The notes beneath the pieces were generated by a model. It was not told the DNA's origin. It saw nothing but the letters and a program-made list of their open reading frames with translations, and did not search any database. Shown piece after piece: positions 13,364 to 21,185 of a stretch of DNA of 22,710 bases. The DNA lies in contig DASVWG010000292.1 of NCBI GenBank assembly GCA_036389695.1, positions 1-22,710 on the forward strand, written 5' to 3'. Every line of letters begins with the position of its first letter. Within the stretch, counting starts at the first letter, position 1. Made by a program: the position numbers and the translations under genes. Origin of the DNA: JALZHR01 sp036389695 (GTDB lineage Bacteria > Acidobacteriota > Blastocatellia > Pyrinomonadales > Pyrinomonadaceae).

Positions 13364-15745
13364 ATGCTGAAAAAAATATCTTTCGCCGTTTTACTGAATT
13401 TTCTTTTTTGCCTCGTCATTTTTGCACAAAGCGAAAGAACTTTTTCCGGCGTCGTTTTAACCCGGCAATTCGAGCTTGTTCCAAACGTCTCAATCGAAGT
13501 CCGCACCGCTGACGGAAAGCTGCAAGCGAGAACGGACGCGGAAGGAAAATTTTCTCTGAAAGTGCCGGACGAGCCTTTCAGCGCGAAATTTTCCGGCAAA
13601 AATCTGCAAACCGTGACGCGAATTTTCGCCGCGTCAGACGCGCTCGAAAATCTGCAAATCAAAATCGCGTATATCGTTCCGCCGGTTGCCGAAAACGTCA
13701 TCATCGAGGCGAACACGCTTTCGCCGGAAGTCGAGCAGCGCAATGATACGATTTATAAAAACACGCTTTTCGGGCGCGACGACCAATTGATTTTTACGCT
13801 CAATGCCGGAATCAACGCCGGACAGCACGAAGGCGGCGGAAAATCGCTGGAAATCCGTCGTTTCGGTTTCAACACCGACCACGGCGGCGCGGGCGGCGGC
13901 GTCAAAATCCTCGTCGATAACGTCCAGCAAAATCAGGGAACGCAGGCGCACGGGCAAGGTTATCTGGGAAATCTGAAATCGCTCTCGCCGGAGCTTGTGC
14001 AGGACGTGGCAATCGTCAACGGACCTTTTTCCGCCGCTTACGGCGATTTTTCCGGCTTGGGCGTCGTGCAGATTCGCTTGAAGGAATTTCTGCCGCAGCG
14101 ATTTACGGCGCGCGTTCAGGCGGGCAGCTTCAACACCCTTCGCGGCTTTTTCGCCTACAGCCCGAATTGGAAAAAAACGGACGCTTTTATCGCCTATGAA
14201 CCGAGCTACACCGACGGACCTTTCAAAAATCCGCTTCGTTATCGCCGCGATAATTTTTCGGGAAATTTCACGTACAAATTCAGCGAGACGCGGGCGTTAG
14301 GTTTTAAGCTGAATGTCGGGCGCAGCGATTTTACTTCGTCCGGACAAATTCCGCTCGATTTGGTCGCGAACGGCGAGCTTGACCGTTTCGGTTTTATCGA
14401 CCCGGAAAACGGCGGGAAAGTCCGTTCGGGAACAATCGGCGCGTATTATCGACGAGAATGGAAATCGGGCGCGACCTTTAAAGCCGACGCTTTTGTTTCG
14501 CGCTCGCTTTTCGATTTGTGGTCGAATTTTACGTTTTTTCTAAACGACCCGGTTTACGGCGACGAAATCCAGCAGCACGATTCGCGCTTGCAGCAAGGCG
14601 CGAACGCGCAATATCTTCAGCCGTATAAATTTTTCGGCAAACAGGCGCTTTTAACCGTCGGCGGGAATCTGCATTTCAACCAAATCAACGTCGGTTTGTA
14701 TCCTTCCATCGGGCGCAATCCGCGCCGCAAATTTACGCCGGAAAACATCAATAACGGAAACGTGCTTTACACGAAAGCCGACGCGAAAGTCAATAATTAC
14801 GCGGGTTATATTCAAAACGGAATCGATTTTTTCAACGGTCACCTGCGGATTGAAACCGGCTTGCGGTTTGATTTGTTCACGTTCGACGTCGACGGATTTG
14901 AGCTCGGCGAAAATGAAATTTCGCTCGTCGGCAAAGAAAGCGCCGGTAAATTTCAGCCGAAACTTGCCGTCGTCTGGTCGCCCTTTGAAAAAACGCCCGT
15001 CTCGCTCTACGCCAATTACGGGCGCGGAATTTCCTCGCATGACGCGCGCGGCGTCGCCAGAAATCCGTCTGCTCCGAAAATCTCGACGACCGATTTTTAC
15101 CAGCTCGGAACGGCTTACAATTCCGCAAGAATTTCCGCTGTTTTCAGCGCTTTTCTGATTGACCGCTCAAACGAGCAGGTTTACATTCCCGACGACGGCA
15201 GCATCGAATTTGCCGGACGCTCGCGCTCTTACGGCGTCGAAGCCAGAGGCTCGGTAAAGTTCACCCGCAATTTAAGTTTCAACGGCGGTTTGACGCAGGT
15301 TATCAAGGCTTTCTATCCGGGCGAATTCACCTTCGATAATCGCCGTGTCATCGTCGACAGCGCGCCGAAAACAGTCGCCAACGGCAGTCTCATTCTGGCG
15401 GAGCTGCGCGGCTTTAACGCTTCGCTCAACTGGCGACATATTTCGAGCTACCGTCTGGACGGCGAAGATGAAAGCATTAAAGCGAGCGGACACGACGTCG
15501 TCGATTTTTCGCTTTCCAAACGGTTGAAAAAATGGGTTGATTTGAATTTTTCGATTGATAATCTTTTCAACAAACGCTATTACGAAACGCAGAATTATTT
15601 CGAATCGCGCCTGCTGACCGACGCGCCCGTCGGCGTTGACCCGCAAACGGGAAGAAACATCTACCCGTCGCGCATTCACGCTACGCCCGGCTATCCGTTT
15701 ACAGCCAGCGCCGGTTTGACGTTTCGCTTCGGCGCGAAAAATTAA
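13364..15745 (+). CDS. TonB-dependent outer-membrane receptor
   Basis: This 793-residue protein has a signal peptide 1-22 (ending VIFAQ). A carboxypeptidase-regulatory-like beta-sandwich domain follows (about 25-105, FSGVVLTRQFELVPNVSIEV to the low 100s). Next come a plug domain (about 130-240, with GGGVKILVDNV and NGPFSAAYGDFSGLGVVQIRLKE) and a long beta barrel with alternating aromatic strands. It ends in a strand FTASAGLTFRFG plus a short AKN tail. It imports a ligand across the outer membrane using TonB/ExbBD energy; neither is in the window. The ligand is unknown. The amidohydrolase and aminotransferase downstream hint at peptides or amino-acid derivatives, which is inference only. Confidence 0.93.
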   Translation: MLKKISFAVLLNFLFCLVIFAQSERTFSGVVLTRQFELVPNVSIEVRTADGKLQARTDAEGKFSLKVPDEPFSAKFSGKNLQTVTRIFAASDALENLQIKIAYIVPPVAENVIIEANTLSPEVEQRNDTIYKNTLFGRDDQLIFTLNAGINAGQHEGGGKSLEIRRFGFNTDHGGAGGGVKILVDNVQQNQGTQAHGQGYLGNLKSLSPELVQDVAIVNGPFSAAYGDFSGLGVVQIRLKEFLPQRFTARVQAGSFNTLRGFFAYSPNWKKTDAFIAYEPSYTDGPFKNPLRYRRDNFSGNFTYKFSETRALGFKLNVGRSDFTSSGQIPLDLVANGELDRFGFIDPENGGKVRSGTIGAYYRREWKSGATFKADAFVSRSLFDLWSNFTFFLNDPVYGDEIQQHDSRLQQGANAQYLQPYKFFGKQALLTVGGNLHFNQINVGLYPSIGRNPRRKFTPENINNGNVLYTKADAKVNNYAGYIQNGIDFFNGHLRIETGLRFDLFTFDVDGFELGENEISLVGKESAGKFQPKLAVVWSPFEKTPVSLYANYGRGISSHDARGVARNPSAPKISTTDFYQLGTAYNSARISAVFSAFLIDRSNEQVYIPDDGSIEFAGRSRSYGVEARGSVKFTRNLSFNGGLTQVIKAFYPGEFTFDNRRVIVDSAPKTVANGSLILAELRGFNASLNWRHISSYRLDGEDESIKASGHDVVDFSLSKRLKKWVDLNFSIDNLFNKRYYETQNYFESRLLTDAPVGVDPQTGRNIYPSRIHATPGYPFTASAGLTFRFGAKN

Positions 15746-15827
15746 AATCTTTAGAAATTGAACAAAAATGTCTTGATTCGTCAAAAAAAATTTTGCGGCG
15801 CGGCGAAAATTCCGGAGAATAGGAAAT

Positions 15828-17090
15828 ATGATTCTCGCACGAAGATTTATCACGCTCTTAATTTTGTTTTCGACTCTGCTCGCGTGTTCGGTTTCTTCAC
15901 AGACGCAAAAGCCGCCGAATCAAGCGCCGGAGCGATTGGCGATTCGCGCCGCCGGATTGCTGGACGTCGCTGAAGGAAAGCTTATAAATAACGCCGTCGT
16001 GCTAATCGAAGGCGACAAGATAATCGCCGCCGGAAGCAATTTGAACGTTCCGCGCGAGACGAAAACGATTGATTTGGGCGATGCGACGATTCTTCCCGGT
16101 TTGATTGATACGCACACGCATATCACATATCATTTCGACGAAAACGGGATTTTCGGTTTAAGCGGCGACGCCAGCCAGCAGATTACTCTGAAATACGCCG
16201 CCGAAAATGCGCGGCTGACACTGGAAGCCGGATTTACCACGATTCGCAGTCTGGGCGCATTCGGCGGCGCTGATATCGCTTTGCGCGATGCGATTAAGCG
16301 CGGCGAAACGAACGGTCCGCGAATATTGGTTTCGGGCGAGCCGCTGACGCCGAATATTTTTCGCGGCGGAGAGAAAAAAGCCGAACGCATCGAGGTTATT
16401 CGCCAGTTTGTCAGAGCGCGAATTGAGGAAGGCGTCGACGTCATAAAGATTTTTGAAGGCGTCGACAAGCTTAATGAGCCGCTTTTTTCGTCGAGAGAGA
16501 TTCGCGCGGCGGTTGACGAAGCGCGGGCAGCGAATTTGAAGGTCGCGGTTCACGCGCACGAAGCGGCGGCGATAATTGCGGCGGTCGAAGGCGGCTGCGA
16601 TTCCATCGAACACGGAACTTTTTTGAATGACGAAGCGATTCGCCTGATGGCGAAAAATCACACGGCGCTGGTCCCGACCGTTTATCTGCCGACGCATTAT
16701 CTCGAACACAAAAAGCAATTCGCTTTTGACGACGCGACGTGGAGATTTTTCGAGACCTTGAAAGCGCGGAATCAGGAAAATTTAAAAAGGGCGAGAAATC
16801 GCGGCGTCTGGGTGGTTGACGGCTCGGATGCGGTCGCGGGCATGCACGGTCGCAACGCGCGCGAAATTATATGGCTCGTGAAAGCGGGAATGAAACCGGC
16901 GGAAGCGATTCGCGCGGCGAGCGTCGATGCGGCAGAGCTTATCGGCTTAAAAAATCAGACGGGCGAAATCCGCGCCGGTTTGCTCGCCGACATCATCGCC
17001 GTTTCGGGCAATCCGCTGAACGACATTAACAATCTTGAGCGAGTTGCATTTGTGATGAAATCCGGTAAGGTGTTTAAATCAAATCTATGA
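15828..17090 (+). CDS. Secreted amidohydrolase (imidazolonepropionase/prolidase-like)
   Basis: This 420-residue binuclear metal hydrolase probably cleaves a C-N bond, as in the Xaa-Pro/Xaa-Arg dipeptidase branch. It begins with a hydrophobic signal (1-20), where FSTLLAC could be a lipobox with C20, so it may be a periplasmic lipoprotein. Metal-ligand motifs: DTHTH (H96, H98), the carboxylated-lysine candidate K207 in DVIKIFEGV, VHAHEAA (H242), SIEHG (H262) and VDGSDAV (D334). All expected ligands are present. SD: GGAG or AGGA before the ATG at 15828. It lies 82 nt after the receptor and overlaps the aminotransferase by ATGA. The exact substrate is unknown. Confidence 0.9.
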   Translation: MILARRFITLLILFSTLLACSVSSQTQKPPNQAPERLAIRAAGLLDVAEGKLINNAVVLIEGDKIIAAGSNLNVPRETKTIDLGDATILPGLIDTHTHITYHFDENGIFGLSGDASQQITLKYAAENARLTLEAGFTTIRSLGAFGGADIALRDAIKRGETNGPRILVSGEPLTPNIFRGGEKKAERIEVIRQFVRARIEEGVDVIKIFEGVDKLNEPLFSSREIRAAVDEARAANLKVAVHAHEAAAIIAAVEGGCDSIEHGTFLNDEAIRLMAKNHTALVPTVYLPTHYLEHKKQFAFDDATWRFFETLKARNQENLKRARNRGVWVVDGSDAVAGMHGRNAREIIWLVKAGMKPAEAIRAASVDAAELIGLKNQTGEIRAGLLADIIAVSGNPLNDINNLERVAFVMKSGKVFKSNL

Positions 17091-18313
17091 ATCCGACTAC
17101 GACATTTGAAAAAAATCGAATTTCCCGAAAAGCCGCGAGCTTTACCGAATCCGTCATTCGCGAGATGACGCGCGAGGCGATGAAATACGGCGCGGTCAAT
17201 CTCGGTCAGGGCTTTCCGGATTTTGCCGCGCCGGAAGATATTAAGCAGAAGGCGATGCAGGCTATCTCGGACGACCATAATCAATATGCGATAACGTGGG
17301 GCGTGAAATCGTTTCGCGACGCGATTGCGGCGAAGACGAAATGGTTTCTCGGTTTGGAGATTGACCCTGAAACGGAGATTACCGTGACGTGCGGCTCGAC
17401 CGAAGGGATGATTGCGGGAATGATGGCTTGCGTCGATGCGGGCGAGGAAGTCATCGTTTTTGAGCCGTTTTATGAAAACTATGCGCCGGACGCGATTTTG
17501 TCCGACGCGACGCCGCGACACGTTCCGCTTTATCAAACCGAGAGCGGCTGGCATTTTGAAAAGGAAGAATTGCGCGCCGCTTTCAGCGAAAAGACGAAAG
17601 CGATAATCATCTGCAATCCGAACAATCCGACCGGAAAAGTTTTCAGCCGCGAGGAATTGGAGTTTATCGCCGATTTATGTCAGGAATTTGACGTTATCGC
17701 TTTCACCGACGAAATTTACGAGCATATTCTTTATAAAGGCAAACGCGAAGCCGGACAGATGACGACGAACAATCCGAAGCATATTTCGATGGCGCAGCTT
17801 GACGGGATGCGCGAGCGAACGGTCGTCGTCAATTCCCTTTCGAAAACTTATTCGGTGACGGGCTGGCGCGTTGGTTACTGCATCGCGCCGCCGGATATTT
17901 CGGGCGCGATTCGCAAGGTTCACGATTTTCTGACGGTCGGCGCGGCGAATCCCTTGCAGCACGCGGGCGCTTATGCTTTGAGCTTGCCGGAAAAGTATTA
18001 CGTCGAACTGCAAAAGGAATATCAATTAAAGCGTGATTTTATCGTGCCGGTTTTGCAGGAAGCGGGTTTCAAATGCGACCTGCCCGAAGGCGCGTATTAT
18101 GTGATGACCGATATTTCGGATTTCGGTTTTGAGAATGATATTGAATTTACAAAATTCCTGATTCGTGAAATCGGCGTCGCGGTCGTGCCCGGCTCGTCGT
18201 TTTATCACCACGCGGATTTGGGCTCGCAGAAAGTTCGGTTTTGTTTTTGCAAAAAAGACGAAACGCTTGAAGCAGCGGCGGAACGCTTGCAGAAATTGAA
18301 GGCGAGAGTTTAG
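17087..18313 (+). CDS. PLP aminotransferase class I/II (kynurenine/methionine aminotransferase-like)
   Basis: This 408-residue cytoplasmic fold-type I aminotransferase carries VNLGQGFPDFAAPE (37-50), typical of the kynurenine/glutamine-phenylpyruvate/YbdL methionine aminotransferase branch. It also has NPNNPTGK (177-184), TDEIYEH (207-213; D208 and Y211 contact PLP) and NSLSKTYSVTGWRVGYC (249-265) with Schiff-base lysine K253. The catalytic set is complete. Its ATG lies within the stop of the amidohydrolase (ATGA), so translation is probably coupled. It may process an amino acid freed by that enzyme, although one is predicted to be exported and the other cytoplasmic. Aromatic amino acids, methionine and glutamine are all possible substrates. 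Confidence 0.92.
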   Translation: MNPTTTFEKNRISRKAASFTESVIREMTREAMKYGAVNLGQGFPDFAAPEDIKQKAMQAISDDHNQYAITWGVKSFRDAIAAKTKWFLGLEIDPETEITVTCGSTEGMIAGMMACVDAGEEVIVFEPFYENYAPDAILSDATPRHVPLYQTESGWHFEKEELRAAFSEKTKAIIICNPNNPTGKVFSREELEFIADLCQEFDVIAFTDEIYEHILYKGKREAGQMTTNNPKHISMAQLDGMRERTVVVNSLSKTYSVTGWRVGYCIAPPDISGAIRKVHDFLTVGAANPLQHAGAYALSLPEKYYVELQKEYQLKRDFIVPVLQEAGFKCDLPEGAYYVMTDISDFGFENDIEFTKFLIREIGVAVVPGSSFYHHADLGSQKVRFCFCKKDETLEAAAERLQKLKARV

Positions 18314-18476
18314 CCACGAAAGGGCACGAAAAAGACACGAAAAGAAGAAAGAAAATTAGCCACGAATAACACAAATAACACGAATTAATTTATTTCTTTC
18401 ATTCGTGCCATTCGTGTTATTCGTGGCTAAAAACTTTAGTTCTTATTTCGTGCCTTTTTCGTGCCCTTTCGTGGCT
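18312..18476. repeat. 165-bp nested palindrome of CACGAA units, between convergent genes
   Basis: Outer arms 18312-18342 and 18446-18476 (starting AGCCACGAAAGGGCACGA) match at 30 of 31 positions. Inner arms 18356-18385 and 18401-18430 (starting TTAGCCACGAATAACAC) match at 27 of 30 around a 15-nt AT-rich loop. Both arms are built from CACGAA repeated about every 8-11 nt. The element starts at the stop of the aminotransferase and ends 7 nt before the stop of the convergent peroxiredoxin. It could terminate both, but it has no classic T-run at either edge. Confidence 0.8.
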
Positions 18477-18482
18477 GATTCC

Positions 18483-19139
18483 CTATGCGCTTTCGCTTTT
18501 CGCTTCCTTATCGGGCTGCGGCGTAATGCGCAGATAAGGTTTGACTTCTTTCCAGCCAGCCGGAAACTTTTCTTTCGCTTCTTCGTTCGACAGCGCGGGG
18601 ACGATGATGCAGTCGTCGCCGTCTTTCCAGTTGACGGGCGTCGCGACGCTGTGTTTCGCCGTCAATTGCAAGGAATCGATGACGCGCAGGATTTCGTCGA
18701 AATTTCTGCCCGTGCTCGCCGGGTAAGTTATCATCAATTTCACCTTTTTGTCCGGTCCGACGACGTAAACCGAGCGGACGGTAAATGTGTCGCTCGCGTT
18801 CGGGTGAATCATCCCGTAAAGGTCGGAAACTTTTTTGTCCGCGTCGGCAATCATCGGAAAATTGACCTTCGCGCCTTGAGTTTCCTCGATGTCTTTCGAC
18901 CAGCCTTCGTGCGAGTCGAGCGGGTCGACGCTCAAGCCGATAATCTTCACGTTGCGCTTGTCGAATTCCGGCTTAAGGCGCGCCGCCATTCCGAGCTCGG
19001 TCGTGCAGACGGGCGTGTAATCTTTCGGGTGCGAAAACAAAACGCCCCAGCTGTCGCCCAGATAGTCGTGAAAATTTATTTCTCCTTCGGTGGTTTGCGC
19101 CGTAAAATTCGGTGCTTCGTCTCCTAAACGTATGGTCAT
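18483..19139 (-). CDS. 1-Cys peroxiredoxin (Prx6 family)
   Basis: A 218-residue cytoplasmic thiol peroxidase that reduces hydrogen peroxide, alkyl hydroperoxides and possibly peroxynitrite. The active-site loop HPKDYTPVCTTELG (37-50) holds P38, T42 and the peroxidatic C45. The C-terminal extension with TPVNWKDGDDCIIVPAL is typical of Prx6. The other cysteine, in DDC, is not at a typical resolving position, so a 1-Cys mechanism with an external reductant is expected. The ATG at 19139 has GAGGAG 6 nt upstream. A near-perfect palindrome lies just before the SD. Confidence 0.95.
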   Translation of the reverse strand: MTIRLGDEAPNFTAQTTEGEINFHDYLGDSWGVLFSHPKDYTPVCTTELGMAARLKPEFDKRNVKIIGLSVDPLDSHEGWSKDIEETQGAKVNFPMIADADKKVSDLYGMIHPNASDTFTVRSVYVVGPDKKVKLMITYPASTGRNFDEILRVIDSLQLTAKHSVATPVNWKDGDDCIIVPALSNEEAKEKFPAGWKEVKPYLRITPQPDKEAKSESA

Positions 19140-19152
19140 TTTTTGCTCCTCT

Positions 19153-19188
19153 CTATCTTTTAAAGCCTGAAATTTCCGGCTTCGATAG
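19153..19188. promoter_or_regulatory. Palindrome before the peroxiredoxin gene
   Basis: AAGCCTGAAATTTCCGGCTT (19163-19182) is a 20-bp dyad with 9 of 10 pairs matching, flanked by CTATC (19153-19157) and GATAG (19184-19188). A minus-strand -10 candidate TACTAT (19190-19185) puts the start of transcription inside the dyad. This suits an operator for an oxidative-stress regulator. It does not match the OxyR or PerR patterns I know. Confidence 0.4.
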
Positions 19189-19380
19189 TAAAATAATTAT
19201 TTGGAAGTTTAATAATGGTATGCCTTCCGCAGAGGTTTTTCAAGTAACGCGTTTGGCGCGCGCGAAGCAACTTTTTGAATATCTCGTGCAACCTAAATTA
19301 CAAGTAGTTCGTAAAGAATTTAAACACGGGATTGCTCCCGAAAATTCCAGTTCGAAAAAATTCTAAAATTTGGAGGTTTT

Positions 19381-20418
19381 ATGTTACGAAAGTTATCCGC
19401 TTTAATTCTGTGCGCGACTTCGAGCTGCGCCGTCATCTATTCGCAAAAAACGCCGGAGCCGTCGAAGCAGCCTGAAAAGCCGCAGCGCGCGCAAACGCTT
19501 GTTTACTCTGATTTATTTGCGGGCGGCAGCTATCTCGGCGTGCAGACGCAGGAAATCACGCGCGAAAATTTCTCGAAATACGGTTTGAGCGAAGTGCGCG
19601 GCGTCGGCGTCGAAAAGGTTCTGGAAAATTCGCCGGCGGCGCAAGCCGGAGTGCAGAACGGCGACGTTATCGTCCGCTTCGAAGGCGAAGAAATCACCAG
19701 CACGCGCAAATTGACGCGGCTGATTTCGGAAGTCGCGCCCGACCATCAGGCTCGTCTGACAATTTTGCGCGGCGGCAGCGAGCGTGAAATTACCGTGACG
19801 ATGGGCAAACGCCAGTTTCCGAAATTTGAAGACGGCGTTTTCGAGATGAAAATTCCGCCGGTCGGCGAGATGCCGATGAAAATTCAAATACCGGTAACGC
19901 CGCCGATACAGATGGAGAAGTTCAAGACGATTCCGCAGGTCGGCGAGCTGAACAAAGACTTTATGATTTTCCGCGGCGGCAGACAAATCGGCGCGGCGAT
20001 GATGCCTTTGAGCAAACAACTGGCTGAATATTTCGGCGTCAATTCGGGTCTTTTGATTAACGACGTGCGCGCCGATTCGCCCGCCGCGAAAGCCGGTTTG
20101 AAAGCCGGTGACGTCATCGTCGAAATCGAGGGCAAAGAAGTCAAAGGAATGGGCGATTTTGTGCGCGTCATCAGCGAAAAGAAAGAAGGCGACGTGACTT
20201 TAACCATCGTCCGCGACCGCCAGCGTCAAACCGTCCGCGTCACGCCGGAAGCAATGAAAGGCAACGGATTTTTCTTCGAGTTTGACGACAAAGACGGCTT
20301 GCTGACGACTCCGCTGCCGACAATGCCGACGATGCCGGAAATGCCGAGCGTCAAAGGAATGGTCGCGCCCGCCAATCTGCCGCCCGTGCCGCCGATGGCT
20401 CCGACGCGCATTTTATAA
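19381..20418 (+). CDS. Secreted two-PDZ-domain protein without protease domain
   Basis: This 345-residue protein has an N-terminal signal sequence (1-21, ending VIYSQ) and then a short Pro/Lys/Gln linker. PDZ1 (about 50-142) carries YLGVQTQEI, NSPAAQAGVQNGDVIVRFEG. A 55-residue Pro/Met-rich linker follows (about 147-200). PDZ2 (about 201-290) carries DSPAAKAGLKAGDVIVEIEG. The Pro/Met-rich tail has PTMPTMPEMPSV near 313-324. Both PDZ units resemble those of HtrA/DegP, but no trypsin-like domain or catalytic triad precedes them. It may be an adaptor or substrate-binding factor in the periplasm. GGAGG lies 4-5 nt before the ATG, a strong SD. The 240 bp upstream hold no convincing gene. Confidence 0.88.
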   Translation: MLRKLSALILCATSSCAVIYSQKTPEPSKQPEKPQRAQTLVYSDLFAGGSYLGVQTQEITRENFSKYGLSEVRGVGVEKVLENSPAAQAGVQNGDVIVRFEGEEITSTRKLTRLISEVAPDHQARLTILRGGSEREITVTMGKRQFPKFEDGVFEMKIPPVGEMPMKIQIPVTPPIQMEKFKTIPQVGELNKDFMIFRGGRQIGAAMMPLSKQLAEYFGVNSGLLINDVRADSPAAKAGLKAGDVIVEIEGKEVKGMGDFVRVISEKKEGDVTLTIVRDRQRQTVRVTPEAMKGNGFFFEFDDKDGLLTTPLPTMPTMPEMPSVKGMVAPANLPPVPPMAPTRIL

Positions 20419-20423
20419 AAACT

Positions 20424-20463
20424 TAGCCCGGACAGGCAGAAGCCCGCGCGTGAGCAAGGGCGG
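20424..20463. repeat. GC-rich REP-like motif
   Basis: The intergenic stretch holds GCCCGCGCGTGAGCAAGGGC (20442-20461) with GCCC/GGGC ends, preceded by GCCCGGACAGGCAG. It is much more GC-rich than the AT-rich bases around it. It looks like the kind of short dispersed palindromic unit found many times per genome, but only one copy is in this window. Confidence 0.3.
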
Positions 20464-20488
20464 AAACTCTCCGGCGCAAAAATTACTT

Positions 20489-20534
20489 AATAAAAAACGG
20501 AAAAGCAAAATTAATCGCTTTTCCGTTTTTTATT
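20489..20534. terminator. Bidirectional intrinsic terminator
   Basis: An 18-bp perfect stem: AATAAAAAACGGAAAAGC (20489-20506) with its complement (20517-20534), and a 10-nt loop. T-rich flanks occur on both strands, so it serves both the PDZ gene and the convergent lipoprotein gene, whose stop is 18 nt away. Confidence 0.85.
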
Positions 20535-20552
20535 ATTGCAAAAGTTTCTTAT

Positions 20553-21179
20553 TTATTGCTGCAAAGTTTCCTTCGCCAGTTGATTTGCCTCGCCGCTCAT
20601 TTCGCGCGCGATTTCCATATACTTTTGGAAATTTTCTTCCTTGTCTCTGAATTCGGCTTTCGCTTTTTCGATTTCCGGCTTGTCTTTGTTGCCGAAAGCG
20701 TCGCGCAAAAGCTGCGCGGCTTGACGGCGAAACTCGAAGGCGTCGAGCTGTTTTTTCAGACTTCCCTTTTTTAACTGCAAATATTCCTTGTATTTCTCGT
20801 TCGTGTTCAGCGCTTCGGCTTTTTCGATTTTGGCAATCGCGCTTTCGCCCAAAACGAAACCGTCGTTGATGATATAAACCAGCTCGTCGGCGATTTTTTT
20901 CACTTCATCGATTTTTTTATCGTTCATCGCCGTTTTCAATTCTTCGATTTTGCTTTGATTTTCCTTATACATCTTGCGAATTTTTTTGAGGTCTTCGTTC
21001 GCGTCCTGCACAATCGCGCCGGCTTCCGCCGTCTGGTCGGTCAAACCGAAAACATCTATCCCGCTCGATTCCGAATTATTGTTTTTCTGACACGCGCAGA
21101 AAAGAAAAATTAACAAGCATAAACAGGCTGGAAATCCTGTTTTGAATTTGCGTTTATCTGCGAAAATCTGCGGTTTCAT
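20553..21179 (-). CDS. Coiled-coil lipoprotein, function unknown
   Basis: A 208-residue protein. After a basic N-region (KRKFK, 9-13), a hydrophobic core LCLLIFLFCAC ends in a probable lipobox with C30, followed by QKNNNSESS. The rest is strongly charged and helical with heptad-like patterns, for example from 64 on (DLKKIRKMYKENQSKIEELK) and in 155-200; it is probably an extended coiled coil. No catalytic motif is seen. The ATG lies only 6 nt after the stop of the upstream membrane-protein gene, so the two are co-transcribed. There is no clear SD, and coupling is likely. The first 20 codons are made of a 10-nt repeat and a hairpin, so the start is less sure than usual. I do not recognise the family. 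Confidence 0.8.
   Translation of the reverse strand: MKPQIFADKRKFKTGFPACLCLLIFLFCACQKNNNSESSGIDVFGLTDQTAEAGAIVQDANEDLKKIRKMYKENQSKIEELKTAMNDKKIDEVKKIADELVYIINDGFVLGESAIAKIEKAEALNTNEKYKEYLQLKKGSLKKQLDAFEFRRQAAQLLRDAFGNKDKPEIEKAKAEFRDKEENFQKYMEIAREMSGEANQLAKETLQQ
21121..21172 (-). repeat. CGCAGATNNN tandem units plus hairpin inside a signal-peptide coding region
   Basis: On the minus strand three 10-nt units follow one another (CGCAGATTTT, CGCAGATAAA, CGCAAATTCA; 21172-21143). A perfect 7-bp hairpin comes next: AAACAGG-8 nt-CCTGTTT (21142-21121). They encode about residues 3-20 of the lipoprotein. Confidence 0.5.
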
Positions 21180-21185
21180 AAAACT

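Noticed and set aside
15272..15853. A 193-residue minus-strand open frame.
   Set aside because: It lies opposite the end of the TonB-dependent receptor, whose strand pattern is clear; the reverse frame is low in family-like motifs.
19112..19366. An 84-residue plus-strand open frame, or a 48-residue version from 19220, before the PDZ gene.
   Set aside because: It overlaps the peroxiredoxin start and palindrome, has no SD, and the product has no recognisable pattern; the region is better read as control DNA.
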